Assembly (NCBI RefSeq): GCF_008692605.1
Contig: NZ_LFCT01000003.1
Location: 124,001-188,000 of the forward strand
Origin: Sphingobium estronivorans
GTDB taxonomy: Bacteria > Pseudomonadota > Alphaproteobacteria > Sphingomonadales > Sphingomonadaceae
Reading direction: 5' to 3'
Length of the DNA stretch: 64,000 nt
Below the pieces are notes generated by a model. That model did no database searches. It was not told the DNA's origin and saw nothing but the letters and a program-made list of their open reading frames with translations. Each line of letters starts with the position of its first letter. Positions within the stretch are counted from its first letter, which is position 1. The translations under genes were made by a program, and so were the position numbers. This document shows, one piece after another, positions 38,061 to 47,175 of the stretch.

Positions 38061-38987
38061 ATTGAAGGCCGCGACGGCGGTCTCATATTCCCGTTTGAGC
38101 TGCGCGATGAAGGCGGTGGCGGACTGAACCTGACGGATCGCGCCGATTCCCTGCCCCGCGCCCCAAACATCGCGCCAGGCCTTTTTCTCGCCGCCCGCCA
38201 TTTTGGCGAAGTCCATATCGGACGCCTGGGGCAGCCTGTCGGGATCGAGGCCCGCAGCCGTGATGCTGGGCCGCAGATAATTGCCAAGAACGCCGGTGAA
38301 GAAATCGGAATAAACGATGTCGCCAGCGCCACTGTCGACGATCATCTGCTTGTAACCGGCTTCGGCATTGGCTTCCTCCGTCGCGATGAAGGAGGAGCCC
38401 ATATAGGCGAAGTCGGCGCCCATCATCCGCGCCGCCGCGATCGAACGGCCCGTGGCAATGGCTCCCGAAAGCACCAGCGGCCCGTCGAACCAGGCGCGGA
38501 TTTCCTCCACCAGCGCAAAGGGCGACAGGGTACCGGCATGGCCGCCCGCGCCCGCCGCGACGGCGATCAGGCCGTCGGCGCCCTTTTCGACGGCCTTGCG
38601 CGCGAAGACGTTGTTGATGACGTCATGCAGGACGATCCCGCCATAGCTGTGCACGGCCCGATTCACATCCTCCCGCGCGCCCAGCGAGGTGATGACGATC
38701 GGCACCCGATATTTGACGCAGAGGTCAAGGTCCTCCTCCAGCCGATCGTTGGTCTTGTGCACGATCAGGTTGACGGCGAAGGGCGCGTCCCTGTCGGTCA
38801 GGGCTTCGTGCAGATGCTGGAGCCATTGTTCGAACATGCCCGACGGGCGGGCGTTGAGCGAGGGGAAGGAACCCACGATTCCCGCGCGACACTGGGCGAT
38901 CACCAGCGCCGGCTGCGACACGATGAACATCGGCGAACCGATCAGCGGCAGGGACAAACGGCCTTCCAGCAATTTCGGCAAGCTCAT
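38055..38987 (-). CDS. NAD(P)H-dependent flavin oxidoreductase / nitronate monooxygenase family
   Basis: A 310-residue FMN-binding TIM barrel. The segments VAAGAGGHAGTLSPF and GAIATGRSIAAARMMGADF form the phosphate-binding side as in 2-nitropropane dioxygenase/enoyl reductase II proteins. Members oxidise nitronates or act as NADH:quinone reductases, so the true substrate is open. The ATG at 38987 has GGAGAGG upstream; an ATG at 39029 would add a non-conserved extension. It is a single gene on its strand, 133 bp upstream of which DUF2794 ends. Confidence 0.85.
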   Translation of the reverse strand: MSLPKLLEGRLSLPLIGSPMFIVSQPALVIAQCRAGIVGSFPSLNARPSGMFEQWLQHLHEALTDRDAPFAVNLIVHKTNDRLEEDLDLCVKYRVPIVITSLGAREDVNRAVHSYGGIVLHDVINNVFARKAVEKGADGLIAVAAGAGGHAGTLSPFALVEEIRAWFDGPLVLSGAIATGRSIAAARMMGADFAYMGSSFIATEEANAEAGYKQMIVDSGAGDIVYSDFFTGVLGNYLRPSITAAGLDPDRLPQASDMDFAKMAGGEKKAWRDVWGAGQGIGAIRQVQSATAFIAQLKREYETAVAAFNS

Positions 38988-39120
38988 GAACAGGCCTCTC
39001 CTTAATGGTCTTCGGAAAGGCGCTATCATCAGCGCAATCGCAGCAAAAGACGAAATTCATGCCGGTGGATGGCGATGATGGAGATTTGCCCAGTGCCGTA
39101 GCGGCGCGAGCCGTGGAAAA

Positions 39121-39480
39121 TTATTCGCCGACGATCTTGAGCAGCCGCCGCTCGACCGGGGCGAGCACGCCCTGAAGCTCGGCGCCCCGCTTCAACACAT
39201 TACCCGCCTCGCCGATCAGCGCCCACATGCCCTGCCGATGGCGCAGCGCGGGCCGCTTTTCAATGCGGAACTCGGGACGTTCGGCGGCGCGGCGGAAGGC
39301 AGAGAAGATCGCGGCTTCGCGCCCCATGTCGATGGCATAATCCCGCCAGTGCCCGGCCGCGACCATGCGGCCGTACAAATCCATGATCCGTTGGAGTTCG
39401 AGGCGCTCGAAACCGGTCTGGACGGCCGCAGCCCTTGCATCCTGGGCCGTGTGCGACGGAAACGGCGTCACATTGCTCAT
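39121..39480 (-). CDS. DUF2794 protein
   Basis: A 119-residue soluble protein with the conserved run GHWRDYAIDMGREAAIFSAF and RIEKRPALRHRQGMW, which is diagnostic for DUF2794, a family restricted to alphaproteobacteria. No function is known. Its start overlaps the stop of the upstream cysE gene by one base (TGATG), so the pair are translationally coupled. That pairing does not by itself reveal a role in cysteine synthesis. Confidence 0.82.
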   Translation of the reverse strand: MSNVTPFPSHTAQDARAAAVQTGFERLELQRIMDLYGRMVAAGHWRDYAIDMGREAAIFSAFRRAAERPEFRIEKRPALRHRQGMWALIGEAGNVLKRGAELQGVLAPVERRLLKIVGE

Positions 39481-40190
39481 CAGGCGCGGCCACGCTCCTT
39501 GAACGGCGGCGCATCGTCATCCGGCGTGCGACTCCGTTCCACCAGCAGTTCGGCAAGGCGCTTCTGCAATTGCTCGACTTCGCACTGGAGCAATTCCAGC
39601 TTCTGCTTTTCCGGGTCGAAGCAGTCCGAACAGGGCGTGCCATAGGGGAGGAAATCGCGCTGATAGGCAGTGACGTCGACCAGCATGGGACGCGCCGGAA
39701 TGCCGACCATGGTGGCGCCTTCCTTCACATCCTTGGTGACGACGGCATTGGCGCCGACGCGGGCACGGGCACCGACGCGCACCGGCCCCAGCACCTGCGC
39801 GCCCGATCCGACGATCACGCCGTTTTCCAGCGTGGGGTGGCGCTTGCCCGCGATGCCGTTCGCCGGATCGGTGCCGCCCAGCGTCACATTCTGATAGAGG
39901 GTGACGTCATCCCCGATCTCCGCCGTCTCTCCGATCACGGTGAAGCCATGGTCGATGAAGAAACGCTTCCCGATGCGGGCGCCGGGATGAATATCATTGC
40001 CGGTCAGGAATCGCGAGAAATGATTCACCGCCCGGGCGAGGAAAAACAGCCGCGCGCCGTAAAGCCGATGGGCCACGCGATGAAAGGCCAGCGACCAGAC
40101 GCCGGGATATAGCAGAATCTCGGCACGCGAGCGCGGCGCGGGGTCGCGCGATTTGACCGAGTCCAGATAAGCAACAAGATTGCGCACCAT
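39480..40190 (-). CDS. cysE: Serine O-acetyltransferase (EpsC type)
   Basis: A 236-residue left-handed beta-helix acetyltransferase. IHPGARIGKRFFIDHGFTV and GETAEIGDDVTLYQNVTLGG are the SAT hallmarks, with the catalytic histidine in DHGF. It makes O-acetylserine for cysteine synthesis. Unlike enterobacterial CysE the N-terminal helical domain is short (EpsC-like), and a C-terminal cysteine pair (CSDCFDPEKQ) followed by a coiled-coil tail is added. It is divergent from a TSUP transporter often linked to sulfur metabolism. Confidence 0.9.
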   Translation of the reverse strand: MVRNLVAYLDSVKSRDPAPRSRAEILLYPGVWSLAFHRVAHRLYGARLFFLARAVNHFSRFLTGNDIHPGARIGKRFFIDHGFTVIGETAEIGDDVTLYQNVTLGGTDPANGIAGKRHPTLENGVIVGSGAQVLGPVRVGARARVGANAVVTKDVKEGATMVGIPARPMLVDVTAYQRDFLPYGTPCSDCFDPEKQKLELLQCEVEQLQKRLAELLVERSRTPDDDAPPFKERGRA

Positions 40191-40300
40191 TCAGCGCCCC
40201 TTTGGAAACCGACCAATCGGTACATAAGCGCAAAAGGATGAATTTTCCAGATGGTCGGCTATTTCGGCTTCGTCCGATAAAATAGAAAGTTTCTTGGTGC

Positions 40301-40319
40301 TTGATGATATACCTATCAA
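40301..40319. promoter_or_regulatory. Dyad TTGAT-N9-ATCAA between cysE and TSUP
   Basis: A 5-bp inverted repeat within 19 bases, of the T-N11-A style bound by LysR regulators. It lies 33 bp before the TSUP start and about 110 bp before the cysE start. Which protein binds it is unknown; oxyR is the next LysR gene downstream. Confidence 0.35.
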
Positions 40320-40351
40320 TGCGGTAGACAAATCAGGACAGGGGCTTGTGG

Positions 40352-41125
40352 ATGTCGGACAGTTTTATCGCATATTTCGCTGAAATACTGCCATTCATCC
40401 TCGTGGGCTTCGGGGCGCAGATGATCGATGGCGCGCTGGGCATGGCCTATGGCGTGATCTCCAGCACGTTGCTGCTGGCGCTCGGCCTGCCGCCCAGCAA
40501 GGCTTCGGCCAGCGTCCACGCAGCGGAAACCTTCACCACCGGCGTGTCCGCGATCAGCCATATCGCGCATCGCAATGTCGACTGGCGGCTGTTTGCGCGG
40601 CTCATCATTCCCGGCGTGATCGGCGGGGTCACCGGCGCCTATCTGCTGTCCCATGTCGATGGCGCGATCATCAAGCCGTTCGTGCAATTCTATCTGACGG
40701 GCATCGGCGTCTATCTGGTCTGGCGCGGCTTTCATTTCCCGCCGCAGGCGCGCGATCCCAAATGGGTTGCCCCGCTGGGGCTGGTCGGCGGTTTCATGGA
40801 CGCGACGGGCGGCGGCGGCTGGGGGCCGGTGGTGACGTCGAACCTGCTGATCCAGGGGTCCAGCCCGCGCCATACCATCGGCACCGTCAACAGCGTCGAA
40901 TTCATCCTGACGCTGTCGATCAGCATCACCTTCCTGCTGCATCTGGGCTGGGAAACCTTCACCGTCTACACGGTCGGCCTGCTGATCGGCGGCGTGGTCG
41001 CCGCCCCCTTCGGCGCGATGCTGGCCCGCCATGTGGCGCCGCGCGCCCTGTTCATCGCGGTGGGGACGATCCTGACGCTGACATCCCTGTTCGGCATCGC
41101 CAAATGGCTTGGATATATCGGCTAG
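40352..41125 (+). CDS. TSUP family transporter (TauE/SafE)
   Basis: A 257-residue integral membrane protein with about eight helices and the duplicated TSUP pattern: GFGAQMIDGALGMAYGV near the start and LVGGFMDATGGGGWGPV in the middle. Relatives export sulfite, sulfoacetate or related anions. ATG 40352 is supported by AGGGGC upstream; an earlier TTG is less likely. It is divergent from cysE and followed 39 bp later by oxyR. Confidence 0.86.
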   Translation: MSDSFIAYFAEILPFILVGFGAQMIDGALGMAYGVISSTLLLALGLPPSKASASVHAAETFTTGVSAISHIAHRNVDWRLFARLIIPGVIGGVTGAYLLSHVDGAIIKPFVQFYLTGIGVYLVWRGFHFPPQARDPKWVAPLGLVGGFMDATGGGGWGPVVTSNLLIQGSSPRHTIGTVNSVEFILTLSISITFLLHLGWETFTVYTVGLLIGGVVAAPFGAMLARHVAPRALFIAVGTILTLTSLFGIAKWLGYIG

Positions 41126-41164
41126 GACACTTATATTGAGCTTTCCAATCGAGGAAGGCGATCA

Positions 41165-42091
41165 ATGTCGAGTTACATGCCCACCCTCAAGCAACTCCAA
41201 TATCTGGTGGCGCTGAAGGAACACGGCCATTTCGGCAAGGCGGCGGATAGCTGTTTCGTCACCCAGTCGACCTTGTCGGCGGGCATTCGCGAACTGGAGT
41301 CGCTGATCGGCATCACCCTGGTCGAGCGGACGCGCCGGGTGGTGCGCTTCACGGCGCTGGGCGACCGCATCGTCGAGAAGGCGCACCGGGTATTGCGCGA
41401 GGCGGAGGAACTGGCCGCCATTGCCGAAGCATCGGGCAAGCCGCTGACCGGCGAACTTCGGATGAGCGTGATCCCCACCATCGCGCCCTTCCTGCTGCCC
41501 CGTCTGCTGCCCAAATTGCGGGCCGAGCGGCCGGAACTGAAGCTCTATCTGCGGGAGGAGACCACGCAGGCGGCGATTGAATCGCTGCGGCATGGCAGCG
41601 TCGATTGCGTGCTGCTGGCGCTGCCCTTCCCCACCGGAGAACTGGACAGCGAATTTCTGTTCCAGGATCGGCTCTATGTCGCCTTCCCGCGCGACGATCC
41701 GCGCGATCCGCCCGAATGGATCGCGCCGGAAATGATCGACGAGACCAAGCTGCTGCTGCTGGAGGACGGGCATTGCCTGAAGGATCATGCGCTGGCGGCC
41801 TGCAATCGGCCGGAAATCCGGGCGAGCGCGATGATGATGGGCACCTCGCTCCACACGCTGGTGCAGATGGTGGATAATGGGCTGGGCATGACGATCATGC
41901 CGGAAATGGCGATTGCGGGCGGCATATTGAACCATACCCAGATCACGGCCCGGCCATTGCGGTCCGACCGGTCGCATCGCGACATTGCGCTGGTGTGGCG
42001 CAAGAACAGCCCGCGCGAGAAGGAATTCCGGCTGCTGGCGGAACTGTTGCGGGAGGCAGCGGAGCAGCCCGAGGTCAGCGCGGCGGCTTGA
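41165..42091 (+). CDS. oxyR: Hydrogen peroxide-sensing LysR regulator OxyR
   Basis: A 308-residue LysR protein with an N-terminal winged helix (residues ~5-65, including GHFGKAADSCFVTQSTLS). The peroxide-sensing cysteines C204 and C213 lie in EDGHCLKDHALAAC, nine residues apart as in E. coli C199/C208, which makes the OxyR assignment strong. It would activate antioxidant genes, none of which is adjacent. Its last 17 bases overlap the end of moaE on the other strand. Confidence 0.93.
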   Translation: MSSYMPTLKQLQYLVALKEHGHFGKAADSCFVTQSTLSAGIRELESLIGITLVERTRRVVRFTALGDRIVEKAHRVLREAEELAAIAEASGKPLTGELRMSVIPTIAPFLLPRLLPKLRAERPELKLYLREETTQAAIESLRHGSVDCVLLALPFPTGELDSEFLFQDRLYVAFPRDDPRDPPEWIAPEMIDETKLLLLEDGHCLKDHALAACNRPEIRASAMMMGTSLHTLVQMVDNGLGMTIMPEMAIAGGILNHTQITARPLRSDRSHRDIALVWRKNSPREKEFRLLAELLREAAEQPEVSAAA

Positions 42092-42524
42092 GCCAGCCTT
42101 CAGCCTTCGCGTCGTCCTCCGCACGGGCTTCGACCCAGGCGGTGCGATCCGCGAAATGCTCCCTCTTCCAGAAGGGCGCGTGCGATTTCAGCCAGTCGAT
42201 GAGGAAGGCGCAGGCCTCCAGCGCCGCCGCGCGATGGCGGGAGGCCGTGCCCACGAAGACGATCCGCTCGCCCGGCTCCAGCCGTCCATAGCGATGGATC
42301 ACCCGTACGCCCAGCAGCGGCCAGCGCTCCAGCGCTTCCTCGACAATGCGCTCGACCTGCGCGCTCGTCATCGCCGGATAATGTTCCAGTTCGAGCGCGA
42401 CCAACCCGCCCTCTCCCCGGACGATCCCGGTAAAGCTCGCAACGCCACCACCGCCAGAGGCTTCCAGCGCCATAAGTTCGGCCGCGGGATCGAAATCCTC
42501 CGCCTGGATGGAAATGCGAGTCAT
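42075..42524 (-). CDS. moaE: Molybdopterin synthase catalytic subunit
   Basis: A 149-residue MoaE. The block LELEHYPAMTSAQ and the C-terminal KSHAPFWKRE, with the active-site lysine, are family signatures; SRHRAAALEACAFLIDWLK is also conserved. Together with MoaD it inserts two sulfurs into precursor Z. The start ATG at 42524 overlaps the moaD stop by 4 bp (ATGA). A longer open frame upstream of this ATG is a shadow of moaD. Confidence 0.94.
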   Translation of the reverse strand: MTRISIQAEDFDPAAELMALEASGGGGVASFTGIVRGEGGLVALELEHYPAMTSAQVERIVEEALERWPLLGVRVIHRYGRLEPGERIVFVGTASRHRAAALEACAFLIDWLKSHAPFWKREHFADRTAWVEARAEDDAKAEGWLKPPR

Positions 42525-42781
42525 CCGCCCGTCACCGGCGGGAAGATCGCCAATTCCGTGGCGTCTCCTATGGGACTGTCGAGCGGCACGAAGCGCTGGT
42601 CCAGCGCCGCCCGCAGCTTTTCGGGCTGGGCAAAGGCTTCGGCATGGCCGCCGCCCTGCTCCGCCAGCACGGCGATCAGGGCACGGATGGTAACGTCCGG
42701 AGCGGGCCGTTCGACCTGCTCCTCGTCCCGGCCGATGGCTTCCCGAACCCAGGCGAAATAGACGAGTTTGAGGTCGGCCAT
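42521..42781 (-). CDS. moaD: Molybdopterin synthase sulfur carrier subunit
   Basis: An 86-residue beta-grasp protein ending in the diglycine needed for thiocarboxylation (AIFPPVTGG). Length and the LVYFAWVREAIG start match MoaD. It donates sulfur in MoaE. It lies 3 bp after pgsA and overlaps moaE, giving the order pgsA-moaD-moaE. A MoeB-like activating enzyme is not in the window. Confidence 0.93.
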   Translation of the reverse strand: MADLKLVYFAWVREAIGRDEEQVERPAPDVTIRALIAVLAEQGGGHAEAFAQPEKLRAALDQRFVPLDSPIGDATELAIFPPVTGG

Positions 42782-42784
42782 CGC

Positions 42785-43348
42785 TCAATCCATATGCTTG
42801 ATGCCGACGCGCAGATAATCCCAGCCGGTAATCAGCGTCAGGATCGCCGCCGCCCAAAGCGTGACGATGCCGACAAGCTGCACGAAGGGGAATTGCGGCA
42901 CCGCGCCGGCCAGAATCAGCGCGCCAAGCGCGATAAGCTGGAACGTCGTCTTCCATTTCGCGAGGCGCGATACCGGCACCGACACCTGCAACCCGGCAAG
43001 AAATTCGCGCAGGCCCGATACGGCGATCTCACGCAGCAGGATGATCATCGCCGCGACGATGTGCAGGCCCGAAATGTCCCGCGTCGCCGCCAGCATCAGG
43101 ATCACCGCGCCGACCATGATCTTGTCGGCGATGGGATCGAGGAAAATGCCGAGTTTCGACACCGCCCCCTGTGCGCGGGCGAGATAGCCGTCAAAATAAT
43201 CGGTGATCCCCATCAGGCAATAAAGCCCGAAGGCGAGCATATAGCCGGTCGTCCAGCGCGCGCCCACCTCCGCGGGCCAGAGCAGCGCGACAAGCAGGGG
43301 CACGGTCAATATCCGCGAAAGCGTCAGCAAATTGGGCAGCGTCAGCAT
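42785..43348 (-). CDS. pgsA: CDP-diacylglycerol-glycerol-3-phosphate 3-phosphatidyltransferase
   Basis: A 187-residue membrane CDP-alcohol phosphotransferase. The full catalytic motif D-x2-DG-x2-AR-x8-G-x3-D-x3-D is present in DYFDGYLARAQGAVSKLG and the following FLDPIADK. It makes phosphatidylglycerolphosphate. MLTLPNLLTLSRI at ATG 43348 is the classical PgsA start, preferred to a GTG 33 bases upstream. It heads the pgsA-moaD-moaE unit and is divergent from an LplT-like transporter. Confidence 0.93.
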   Translation of the reverse strand: MLTLPNLLTLSRILTVPLLVALLWPAEVGARWTTGYMLAFGLYCLMGITDYFDGYLARAQGAVSKLGIFLDPIADKIMVGAVILMLAATRDISGLHIVAAMIILLREIAVSGLREFLAGLQVSVPVSRLAKWKTTFQLIALGALILAGAVPQFPFVQLVGIVTLWAAAILTLITGWDYLRVGIKHMD

Positions 43349-43482
43349 GGCGGCGGACTGCCACAGTCGGGCGCGCCGCACAAGCGGAGCCGACAGGATT
43401 AACGCACGGGAGGGTTGGACAGACCCCCTTTCTATGGCTAGACCCCCCTCGCCAATTCACTGCGAAGAAGACCCCATCGCCC

Positions 43483-44778
43483 ATGCAAGCCTCTTTCAGG
43501 CTCCTCACAAAGCGACGTTTTCTGCCGCTTTTCATCACCCAGATGCTCGGCGCCTTCAACGACAATCTGTTCAAGAATGCGATGGTGCTGTTCGTCGTCT
43601 ACACCGTCTATAACGACGAAAAGTCGGAGACATGGTTCAGCGCGCTGGCGACCGGCGTGTTCGTCCTGCCCTTCTTCCTGCTGTCCGCCCTGTCCGGGCA
43701 ATTGGCGGATCAGCGGGACAAGGCGACCATCATCCGCATCGTGAAAGCGGCCGAAATCGTCATCATGGCGGTCGGCGCGGCGGGGCTGGCGCTGATCTGG
43801 AGCGGAATCGCGGTGCACTCGCTCGCCATTCCCCTGCTGCTGGTCGCGTTGTTCGCCATGGGGGTGCACTCGACCTTCTTCGGACCGATCAAATATGCGA
43901 TCCTGCCGCAGCATCTGCATGACGAGGAAGTGCTCGGCGGCACCGGACTGGTCGAGGCAGGCACCTATATCGCCATTTTGGCGGGCACGATCCTGGCCGG
44001 CATCATCCCGATTCAGGCCGCCGCAGCCGGCATCATCCTGACGGCGGCCATTGGCTGGCTGGCGGGACGGCAGGTCCCCTCCGCCCCCTCCCTGCTGGAG
44101 CGGCAGCCGATCGATTTCCACATCATCCGATCCTCGGTCACTCTGGTCCGGGGAACGATGCATATCCGCCGGCTTTACCTCGCCATCATGGCGATCAGCT
44201 TCTTCTGGGCGGTGGGCACGATATTGTTCATCCAGTTTCCGCCGCTGGTGAAGAATGTGCTGACCGCCGACAAGGCCGTCGCCAGCCTGTTCCTCGGCAT
44301 ATTCTCCATCGGCATCGCCATCGGGTCGATTGCGATCAACCGGCTGCTGGGCGGGCATGTTTCGGCCAAATATGCGCCCGCTTCCGTGATTGGCATGGGG
44401 CTCAGCGTCGTCGCCTTCCATATCGTGTGCGATCTCTGGATGGCGGAATCGACCGGACAGATGCTGTCCCTGACCGGTTTCCTGTCGCATCCGCTGGCGA
44501 TTCCGCTGTCGATCTGCCTGCTGAGCGTGGCGACATTCGGCGGCATGTTCGTGGTGCCGCTCTACGCCTTCCTCACCACCACTGTCGAAAAATGCGAGGC
44601 GGCCCGGACGGTGGCGGCGAACAATATCGTCAATTCAGGCGCGATGGTGCTGGGTTCGATCATTACCATCAGCCTCAGCATCGCGGGAATGTCGGTGGTC
44701 AACCAGTTGCTGCTGGTGGCCGCGCTGTGCCTGCCCTGCGCCTGGATCGCCTGGACGCTGCACAAGGCCTGCGACTGA
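43483..44778 (+). CDS. LplT-like MFS transporter
   Basis: A 431-residue protein with about twelve helices. GAFNDNLFKNAMVLFVVY at the start and the block FGPIKYAILPQHL then GGTGLVEAGTYIAIL match LplT, the flippase that carries lysophospholipids inward, and the MFS half of Aas-type fusions. No acyltransferase domain is attached, so a partner enzyme would be elsewhere. It is divergent from pgsA, which also fits phospholipid metabolism. Confidence 0.82.
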   Translation: MQASFRLLTKRRFLPLFITQMLGAFNDNLFKNAMVLFVVYTVYNDEKSETWFSALATGVFVLPFFLLSALSGQLADQRDKATIIRIVKAAEIVIMAVGAAGLALIWSGIAVHSLAIPLLLVALFAMGVHSTFFGPIKYAILPQHLHDEEVLGGTGLVEAGTYIAILAGTILAGIIPIQAAAAGIILTAAIGWLAGRQVPSAPSLLERQPIDFHIIRSSVTLVRGTMHIRRLYLAIMAISFFWAVGTILFIQFPPLVKNVLTADKAVASLFLGIFSIGIAIGSIAINRLLGGHVSAKYAPASVIGMGLSVVAFHIVCDLWMAESTGQMLSLTGFLSHPLAIPLSICLLSVATFGGMFVVPLYAFLTTTVEKCEAARTVAANNIVNSGAMVLGSIITISLSIAGMSVVNQLLLVAALCLPCAWIAWTLHKACD

Positions 44779-44794
44779 GGCCCGGCGGCGCGCG

Positions 44795-44992
44795 TTAGAA
44801 AATGAAGCTGTAGAAGGCCGTGAAGAAAGCGCCGAAGCTCAGCAGGAACAGCTTCCAGTCATTATCGTCGGAGACCGGGGGACGCGCGGCGTGGCTTGCC
44901 GTCTCCGTCTGGCGCAGCACATGGCGCGGCAGCCGCTGGCGGAACGGATGGCGCGCGGCTTCGGTCGTCAGGACAAGAGGACGTGTTCGCAT
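44795..44992 (-). CDS. Small single-helix membrane protein
   Basis: A 65-residue frame with an Arg/His-rich N-terminus and one C-terminal hydrophobic helix (LFLLSFGAFFTAFYSFIF) after DDNDWK. This tail pattern recurs in small conserved proteins of sphingomonads as far as I recall. There is no clear ribosome binding site, so the N-terminus may be shorter. It is convergent with the LplT-like gene and divergent from the peptidoglycan synthase. Function unknown. Confidence 0.5.
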   Translation of the reverse strand: MRTRPLVLTTEAARHPFRQRLPRHVLRQTETASHAARPPVSDDNDWKLFLLSFGAFFTAFYSFIF

Positions 44993-45097
44993 GAGTCGGA
45001 TGTTAACGGATTCTTTACCATTTAGGCCATGGCGTTTCGTCGTTAAGGATTGTCCCGCGAAGGGACATGCTTGACTGTATCAGGCAAATAACACAGC

Positions 45098-47173
45098 ATG
45101 GCCGAAGCAATGAACGATCCCCTGCCGATTCCTGAAACCAACGCCCTGCCCCCACGCGAATTCGGCGCCGGGCCGCCCAGTTCCTTTGCCCGGCCCGGCC
45201 CGTGGAAGCGCCGCTTGCAGATCGGCGGGTGGATTGTCGCCGCGCTGCTGGCGCTGCTGATGATCGTCATCGCCTGGCTGGCGGTGACGGCGCCGCTCTC
45301 CCGATCCCTGAAGCCCATCGCGCCGCCCAGCATCAGCCTGATGTCGGCGGACGGCCATCTGATCGCGCGGCGCGGAGCGATCATCGACAGGCCTGTCACC
45401 GTCGCCGCCCTGCCCAAACATGTGCCGCAGGCCTTCATGGCGATCGAGGACCGGCGTTTTTACAGCCATTGGGGCGTCGACCCCCGCGGCATCGCGCGGG
45501 CGGCCTGGCATAATCTCTGGTCGAACGGGTCGTCGCAGGGCGGCAGCACCATCACCCAGCAGCTTGCCAAGGGCGTGTTCCTTTCCGCCGACCGGACCTT
45601 CGGACGCAAGGCGCGGGAGGCGCTGATCGCCTTCTGGCTGGAAGCGTGGCTGACCAAGGACCAGATCATGGAGAGATACCTCTCCAACGTCTATTTCGGC
45701 GACAATGTCTATGGCCTCAGGGCAGCCTCGCTGCACTATTTCAACCGCCAGCCGGAACGGCTGACCATCCCCCAGGCAGCGATGCTGGCGGGACTGCTGA
45801 AGGCGCCCTCGCGCCTTGCCCCGACGACAAATCTCAAGGGCGCGCAGGAACGGGCGGCGCTGGTGACGCAGGCGATGGTCGAGGCGGGCTATATCACCAG
45901 GGCGCAGCGCAATGCCCTGCCCCCCGCGCGGCTCAACGTGCATGAAACGCCCGATCCCACCAGCGGAACCTATTTCGCCGACTGGGTGCTGCCGCAGGCG
46001 CGCGACCGGGCGGGCGCGGTCTATGGCGCGCAGAATGTGACGACGACGCTCGACTGGCGCATCCAGCGGCTGGCGGAGGCCGCGATCCGGCGCGCCCCGC
46101 TGGGCAAGGCGCAGGCGGCTCTGGTGGCGATGAAGCCCGACGGCAGCGTTGTCGCGATGGTCGGCGGCAAGAATTACAGCGACAGCGCCTTCAACCGCGC
46201 AGTGCAGGCCAAGCGCCAGCCGGGATCGACCTTCAAGCTGTTCGTCTATCTCGCCGCCTTCCGCGCGGGCATGACCCCGGACGACATGATAGAGGACACG
46301 CCGATCACCAGCGGCACCTATCGCCCCGCCAATCACAGCGGCAAATATCGCGGACGGATCACCCTGCGTCAGGCCTTTGCGGCGTCGAGCAATGTGGCGG
46401 CGGTGCGACTGACGCAGAAGGTCGGCGTCGACAATGTCATCAAGGTCGCGCGCGATCTGGGCGTCACCGCGCCTCTGACGGAGGATCTCAGCCTGGCGCT
46501 GGGTACCTCGGAAATCCCGCTGGTGGAACTGACGGAAGCCTATGCAGCAGTTGCGGCGGGCGCCTATCCGGTGCTCGCCCATGGCCTGCCGCCCGAAGAA
46601 CAGGGCTGGTTCGACCGGCTGATGAGCCGCCAGCGCCATTTCAGCGACGATCAGCTGGAGATGATCCGCGACCTCCTCTCCTCCGCCGCCAATCGCGGCA
46701 CGGGCAGCGCAGCGGCTCTGCGCACCAGCACGTTCGGCAAGACGGGAACGACGCAGGACAGCCGCGATGCGATCTTCGTCGGCTATGCAGGCGGGCTGGT
46801 GACGGCGGTGTGGATCGGCAATGACGACAACACCCCCCTGCCCGGCGGCGCGGCGGGCGGCGGCGTCCCTGCCCGGATCTGGCGCAATTTCATGGCAGGC
46901 GCGATCAACGAGCCGGTGGAGGACGCGCCGGAAGAGACGAAGGACAGCGATCTGGTCAACGCCATCGCCAATGTCGCGACCGAAGCGGGGCTGGGCAATA
47001 TGAGCGTGGGTCTGGATACGCAGGGGGTGACGGTCAATATCGGCGGCGGGCAGTTGCGCCTGCCGATCGACCAGCCTGAAGGACCACCGCCCGGCGCGCC
47101 GGGACCTCAGCCGGGAACCCCGCCGCCGCGCGTCGTGCCGACCGATCCCGCCCCCGCCGAGTCGCGCCCCTAA
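45098..47173 (+). CDS. Bifunctional peptidoglycan synthase (class A PBP, PBP1-type)
   Basis: A 691-residue class A penicillin-binding protein. After a cytoplasmic tail and one membrane helix (about residues 45-65) comes the glycosyltransferase domain with catalytic glutamate in AIEDRRFYSHWG and the GSTITQQLAKG motif. The transpeptidase has SxxK in PGSTFK, SxN in SSN and KTG in GKTGTT. It polymerises glycan and cross-links stem peptides at the outer face of the inner membrane. The ~60 C-terminal residues are proline-rich. ATG 45110 is an alternative start. Confidence 0.92.
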   Translation: MAEAMNDPLPIPETNALPPREFGAGPPSSFARPGPWKRRLQIGGWIVAALLALLMIVIAWLAVTAPLSRSLKPIAPPSISLMSADGHLIARRGAIIDRPVTVAALPKHVPQAFMAIEDRRFYSHWGVDPRGIARAAWHNLWSNGSSQGGSTITQQLAKGVFLSADRTFGRKAREALIAFWLEAWLTKDQIMERYLSNVYFGDNVYGLRAASLHYFNRQPERLTIPQAAMLAGLLKAPSRLAPTTNLKGAQERAALVTQAMVEAGYITRAQRNALPPARLNVHETPDPTSGTYFADWVLPQARDRAGAVYGAQNVTTTLDWRIQRLAEAAIRRAPLGKAQAALVAMKPDGSVVAMVGGKNYSDSAFNRAVQAKRQPGSTFKLFVYLAAFRAGMTPDDMIEDTPITSGTYRPANHSGKYRGRITLRQAFAASSNVAAVRLTQKVGVDNVIKVARDLGVTAPLTEDLSLALGTSEIPLVELTEAYAAVAAGAYPVLAHGLPPEEQGWFDRLMSRQRHFSDDQLEMIRDLLSSAANRGTGSAAALRTSTFGKTGTTQDSRDAIFVGYAGGLVTAVWIGNDDNTPLPGGAAGGGVPARIWRNFMAGAINEPVEDAPEETKDSDLVNAIANVATEAGLGNMSVGLDTQGVTVNIGGGQLRLPIDQPEGPPPGAPGPQPGTPPPRVVPTDPAPAESRP

Positions 47174-47175
47174 GG

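Noticed and set aside
42075-42956. A longer MoaE with a 144-residue N-terminal extension
   Set aside because: The extension is an out-of-frame reading of moaD and pgsA; the ATG at 42524 gives a normal MoaE and a 4-bp overlap with moaD.
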